Source of the DNA: Arenibacter latericius DSM 15913
Lineage (GTDB): Bacteria > Bacteroidota > Bacteroidia > Flavobacteriales > Flavobacteriaceae
DNA: 47,197 nucleotides
NCBI RefSeq assembly: GCF_000424985.1
Contig: NZ_AUKX01000040.1
Coordinates: forward strand, 1 to 47,197
Direction of reading: 5' to 3'
Position numbers and translations under genes: made by a program. How positions within the stretch are numbered: the stretch's first letter is position 1; each line of letters starts with the position of its first letter. Shown one piece after another: positions 44,652 to 47,197 of this stretch. The notes beneath the pieces are model-generated. The model was not told where the DNA came from, searched no databases, and saw nothing but the letters and a program-made list of their open reading frames with translations.

Positions 44652-45878
44652 ATGATAAACACCATTTTGGATATACATACCATTCGTAAAGATTTCCCAA
44701 TTTTAAATAGGAAGGTCAATGGCGAAGCTTTAGTGTATTTGGACAATGCCGCCACCTCACAAACGCCTAAGATGGTTATAGATACCATTGTGGACTATTA
44801 CACTCGGTACAACTCCAACATACACAGAGGGGTACATCAGCTCTCCCAGGAAGCAACCGAAATGTATGAGGAGGCAAGACTTAAGATTCAAAAACATTTT
44901 AATGCAAGCCAAAGCCACGAAATTATTTTTACTCCAGGTACTACCTACGGTATTAATTTGGTGGCAAATGGTTTTACTACCTTATTAAATAAAGGTGACG
45001 AAATAATAGTATCTGCACTAGAACACCATTCCAATATTGTTCCATGGCAAATGTTATGTGAACGTACAGGGGCAGTGTTAAAAGTAATCCCTATGGATTT
45101 AGAGGGACAGTTGGTGATGGACGAATATCACAAACTACTAAATCCAAAAACTAAATTGGTGTTCTGTAACCATGTTTCTAATGCCTTAGGCACTATAAAC
45201 CCAATTGAAGAAATTATTACGGCAGCGCATAAAGTAGGTGCTGCAGTGTTGATAGATGGCGCACAGGCGGCCCCACATATTAAGGCAGATGTTCAGCAAT
45301 TAGATGTTGACTTTTATGTGGTATCTGGCCATAAGATGTGCGGCCCAACAGGGGTTGGTGTCCTTTACGGTAAGGAAGAGTGGTTAAGAAAATTACCTCC
45401 CTACCAAGGAGGTGGAGAAATGATTGCGGAAGTTACCTTTGAAAAAACAACTTATGCTGATCTTCCTCATAAATTTGAAGCCGGGACACCTAATATTTCT
45501 GGTGGGATAGCCTTTGGCGCCGCTTTGGATTATATGAACACTATTGGCTTTAATGCCATTGCACAATATGAAGACGAGCTATTAAAGTATGCAACGGAAC
45601 AACTCTTAACTATTGAAGACTTAAAGATTTACGGTACATCTACCGATAAGACTGCAGTTGTTTCTTTCAATATAGAAGGCATACACCCTTATGACATAGG
45701 AAGTATACTAGATAAACTTGGAGTAGCAGTTAGAACCGGACACCATTGCGCACAACCTATTATGGATTTCTATAAAATTCCAGGAACGGTCAGGGCCAGT
45801 TTTAGCTTTTACAATACAAAGGAGGAAATAGATATTTTGGTCGCTGGAGTAAAACGCGCCAAGGCGATGCTGATATAG
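44652..45878 (+). CDS. sufS: Cysteine desulfurase SufS
   Basis: A 408-residue PLP enzyme that removes sulfur from cysteine as a persulfide. The PLP lysine is in SGHKMCGPTGVGVLYG (about 225-240, Lys about 228). The active-site Cys lies in RTGHHCAQP (about 360-368). The N-terminal EHHSNIVPW (about 126-134) is standard for group II desulfurases, which need SufE for activity. Next gene is sufE. Confidence 0.97.
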   Translation: MINTILDIHTIRKDFPILNRKVNGEALVYLDNAATSQTPKMVIDTIVDYYTRYNSNIHRGVHQLSQEATEMYEEARLKIQKHFNASQSHEIIFTPGTTYGINLVANGFTTLLNKGDEIIVSALEHHSNIVPWQMLCERTGAVLKVIPMDLEGQLVMDEYHKLLNPKTKLVFCNHVSNALGTINPIEEIITAAHKVGAAVLIDGAQAAPHIKADVQQLDVDFYVVSGHKMCGPTGVGVLYGKEEWLRKLPPYQGGGEMIAEVTFEKTTYADLPHKFEAGTPNISGGIAFGAALDYMNTIGFNAIAQYEDELLKYATEQLLTIEDLKIYGTSTDKTAVVSFNIEGIHPYDIGSILDKLGVAVRTGHHCAQPIMDFYKIPGTVRASFSFYNTKEEIDILVAGVKRAKAMLI

Positions 45879-45891
45879 TACGCAATCCTAT

Positions 45892-45934
45892 ATTTACATC
45901 CGTTTGAATGTAAATGGTACTTGTTGTACTTTTG
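45892..45934 (+). promoter_or_regulatory. Internal sufE-sufT promoter with dyad over the -33 box
   Basis: TTTG (45903-45906), a 20-nt spacer, then TACTTTTG (45927-45934): both boxes perfect. ATTTACAT (45892-45899) and ATGTAAAT (45908-45915) are exact inverted repeats that bracket the -33 box, as an operator would. The start site would be near 45941, 30 nt before the sufE ATG. Confidence 0.7.
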
Positions 45935-45970
45935 TAATGAATTTCCATATTATTTGGACAAACACACAAT

Positions 45971-46393
45971 ATGAGTATAAAAGAGATACAGGAGGAGATA
46001 ATTGACGAGTTTTCCATGTTTGACGACTGGATGCAACGTTATGAATATATGATAGAGCTGGGCAAATCCCTTCCTTTGATAGACGAGCAGTACAAAACAG
46101 AGGAAAACATCATTAAAGGTTGCCAGAGCAAAGTCTGGGTTCATGCCGAACTTAATGATGATAAGTTAGTCTTTACTGCTGATAGCGACGCCATAATCAC
46201 CAAGGGTATCATTGCCATATTGATAAGAACTTTCAGCAATCAAAAACCAAGCGATATCATTGCTGCAGATACCGATTATATAGATCAAATCGGTCTAAAA
46301 GAGCATTTATCCCCAACACGGGCTAATGGCCTAGTAAGTATGATTAAGCAACTGAAAATGTACGCTATCGCTTACCAGACCCAATTAAATTAA
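45971..46393 (+). CDS. sufE: Sulfur acceptor SufE
   Basis: A 140-residue protein that takes sulfur from SufS and passes it to SufB. The acceptor Cys is in KGCQSKVWVHAEL (about 49-61), the family motif. Length is typical. It has its own promoter as well as read-through from the SUF operon. Confidence 0.95.
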   Translation: MSIKEIQEEIIDEFSMFDDWMQRYEYMIELGKSLPLIDEQYKTEENIIKGCQSKVWVHAELNDDKLVFTADSDAIITKGIIAILIRTFSNQKPSDIIAADTDYIDQIGLKEHLSPTRANGLVSMIKQLKMYAIAYQTQLN

Positions 46394-46449
46394 AAGGCAT
46401 CGCATTAAAAAGCGGCCTTAGTGGTTATTCACCATAAAATTTTAATACA

Positions 46450-46782
46450 ATGAGTACAGAAACACCCGCAATAGACACCCAAGAACTAGGCGAAAAAATA
46501 GTTCGAGTTATAAAGACCATATATGACCCAGAAATTCCTGTGGATATTTATGAGTTGGGACTAATCTATGATGTTCTTGTAAATGAGGAATACGAGGTTA
46601 AAATTCTAATGACCCTAACTTCTCCTAACTGTCCCGTAGCAGAGTCTATGCCAATGGAAGTAGAAGAAAAGGTAAAATCTATTGACGAGATAAAAGATGT
46701 AGAGGTAGAACTTACTTTTGATCCACCTTGGACTCAAGAACTAATGAGCGAGGAAGCGAAGTTAGAATTAGGAATGCTATAA
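46450..46782 (+). CDS. sufT: SufT-type DUF59/MIP18 protein
   Basis: A 110-residue MIP18/DUF59 protein. The family block is TIYDPEIPVDIYELGLIYDV (about 17-36), and SPNCPVAESMP (about 58-68) has the conserved Cys. SufT proteins help cluster transfer to apo-targets and are often last in SUF operons of Bacteroidota and Firmicutes. It closes the operon. Confidence 0.93.
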   Translation: MSTETPAIDTQELGEKIVRVIKTIYDPEIPVDIYELGLIYDVLVNEEYEVKILMTLTSPNCPVAESMPMEVEEKVKSIDEIKDVEVELTFDPPWTQELMSEEAKLELGML

Positions 46783-46785
46783 AGT

Positions 46786-46813
46786 AGTATTGAGTAGTGA
46801 GTATTAAGTAGTG
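46786..46813. repeat. Four tandem AGTATTG-like heptamers
   Basis: AGTATTG, AGTAGTG, AGTATTA, AGTAGTG in sequence, just past the sufT stop. The same heptamer unit is at 28477-28497, after sdhA. Confidence 0.75.
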
Positions 46814-46820
46814 AGACTCG

Positions 46821-47068
46821 CTCGGGCGATCCCGAGAACACGAAATTTAGCTAACTTAAGTTTTGGGTAGTTTTATGGTAAAGCTACTTCATTGGCGAAG
46901 CGAAACTCCTTATCCGCAGAGGACCGCGATGTAAATGCAACGATTTGCATATAAAGTGAGGGGCCAGATGGCGCGCCGGCCTTCGCTACGGCTGGCTCCT
47001 CTAAACCAAGGTACACCTTACCTTAGTTTATCAGCCCTGTTCGTTTCTTTTGGGCGAGCAAAAGAAAC
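46821..47068. repeat. Hairpin-rich, GC-enriched intergenic block
   Basis: Four inverted repeats lie within 250 bp: CTCGGG-CGAT-CCCGAG (46821-46836); ATGCAA-CGAT-TTGCAT (46935-46950), with the same CGAT loop; GAGGGGCCAG (46958-46967) with CTGGCTCCTC (46992-47001), one G-U; and GTTTCTTTTG (47043-47052) with CAAAAGAAAC (47059-47068), perfect. The GC content is higher than elsewhere in the window. No gene is seen through 47197 except short frames. This looks like a REP-type or other dispersed repeat, or a mobile-element remnant. Confidence 0.65.
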
Positions 47069-47197
47069 CGACGTAGGAGGTTCATGAATACCTTTAAAAA
47101 GGAAATAGAAGTCTATGAACTAAATGAAAGCAAGTAGGTTAGAGAAATTGATTAAAAGCACTTATGATTCAATTACAAAACTAACAACATAATGCAT

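Noticed and set aside
47084-47137. 17-codon frame after a GGAGG-like site
   Set aside because: Too short, lies within a hairpin-rich block, and the spacing from GGAGG to ATG is only three bases.

Overview
The window looks like chromosomal DNA from a marine-type member of the Flavobacteriaceae (Bacteroidota). This rests on low GC content, several promoters of the Bacteroidota type (TTTG, about 20 nt, then TAnnTTTG), a gliding-motility lipoprotein gene (gldH), HU-CCDC81/SPOR and DUF4292 proteins, a TonB-dependent-receptor-like barrel, SusD-free OMP genes, and an iscA-sufBCDSE-sufT operon in the order usual for that family. I see no rRNA, tRNA, CRISPR array, prophage or complete insertion sequence.

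Layout. 1-358: 52-bp tandem repeats and a terminator. 359-5317: envelope operon on + (flippase, dut, TPR protein, DUF4292 lipoprotein, EnvC-like factor). 5470-6991 on -: acyl-CoA thioesterase and HU/SPOR protein. 7096-10240: dprA, trpS, plsC-like. 10283-12783 on -: lipoprotein, ECF sigma factor, and an anti-sigma-like protein fused to a beta-barrel. 12978-13985: recA. 14120-14350: a strongly structured, probably RNA-coding segment. 14465-19621 on +: trhO, ricT, gldH, a class A PBP. 19746-21557: scoA and scoB with a four-helix-bundle (IVS-type) gene between them. 21930-27638: acetyltransferase, large outer-membrane barrel, NeuD-like acyltransferase, ATP-grasp enzyme. 27724-31248 on -: sdhCAB. 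31510-39625: M28 peptidase, pepP, brnQ, small zinc-ribbon protein, thiL, Tat-exported Gfo/Idh/MocA oxidoreductase. 40097-46782 on +: SUF Fe-S operon. 46783-47197: repeat- and hairpin-rich tail.

How the genes work together. The SUF set supplies Fe-S clusters, which sdhB and possibly ricT use. EnvC, the PBP, the flippase and the SPOR protein serve cell-wall growth and division. The sigma/anti-sigma-barrel operon looks like an envelope signalling unit.

Most interesting. (1) Two four-helix-bundle (23S-rRNA-IVS type) cassettes interrupt otherwise contiguous operons. One is intact between scoA and scoB; the other is a decayed, previously unlisted pseudogene between sufC and sufD. Both are flanked by imperfect inverted repeats, which suggests an IVS-like mobile cassette that targets operon gaps. 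(2) A candidate ncRNA of about 190-230 nt lies between recA and trhO, with its own terminator and a separate trhO promoter downstream of it. (3) A perfect 12-bp hairpin lies in the ricT leader. (4) An internal sufE promoter carries a dyad across its -33 element.
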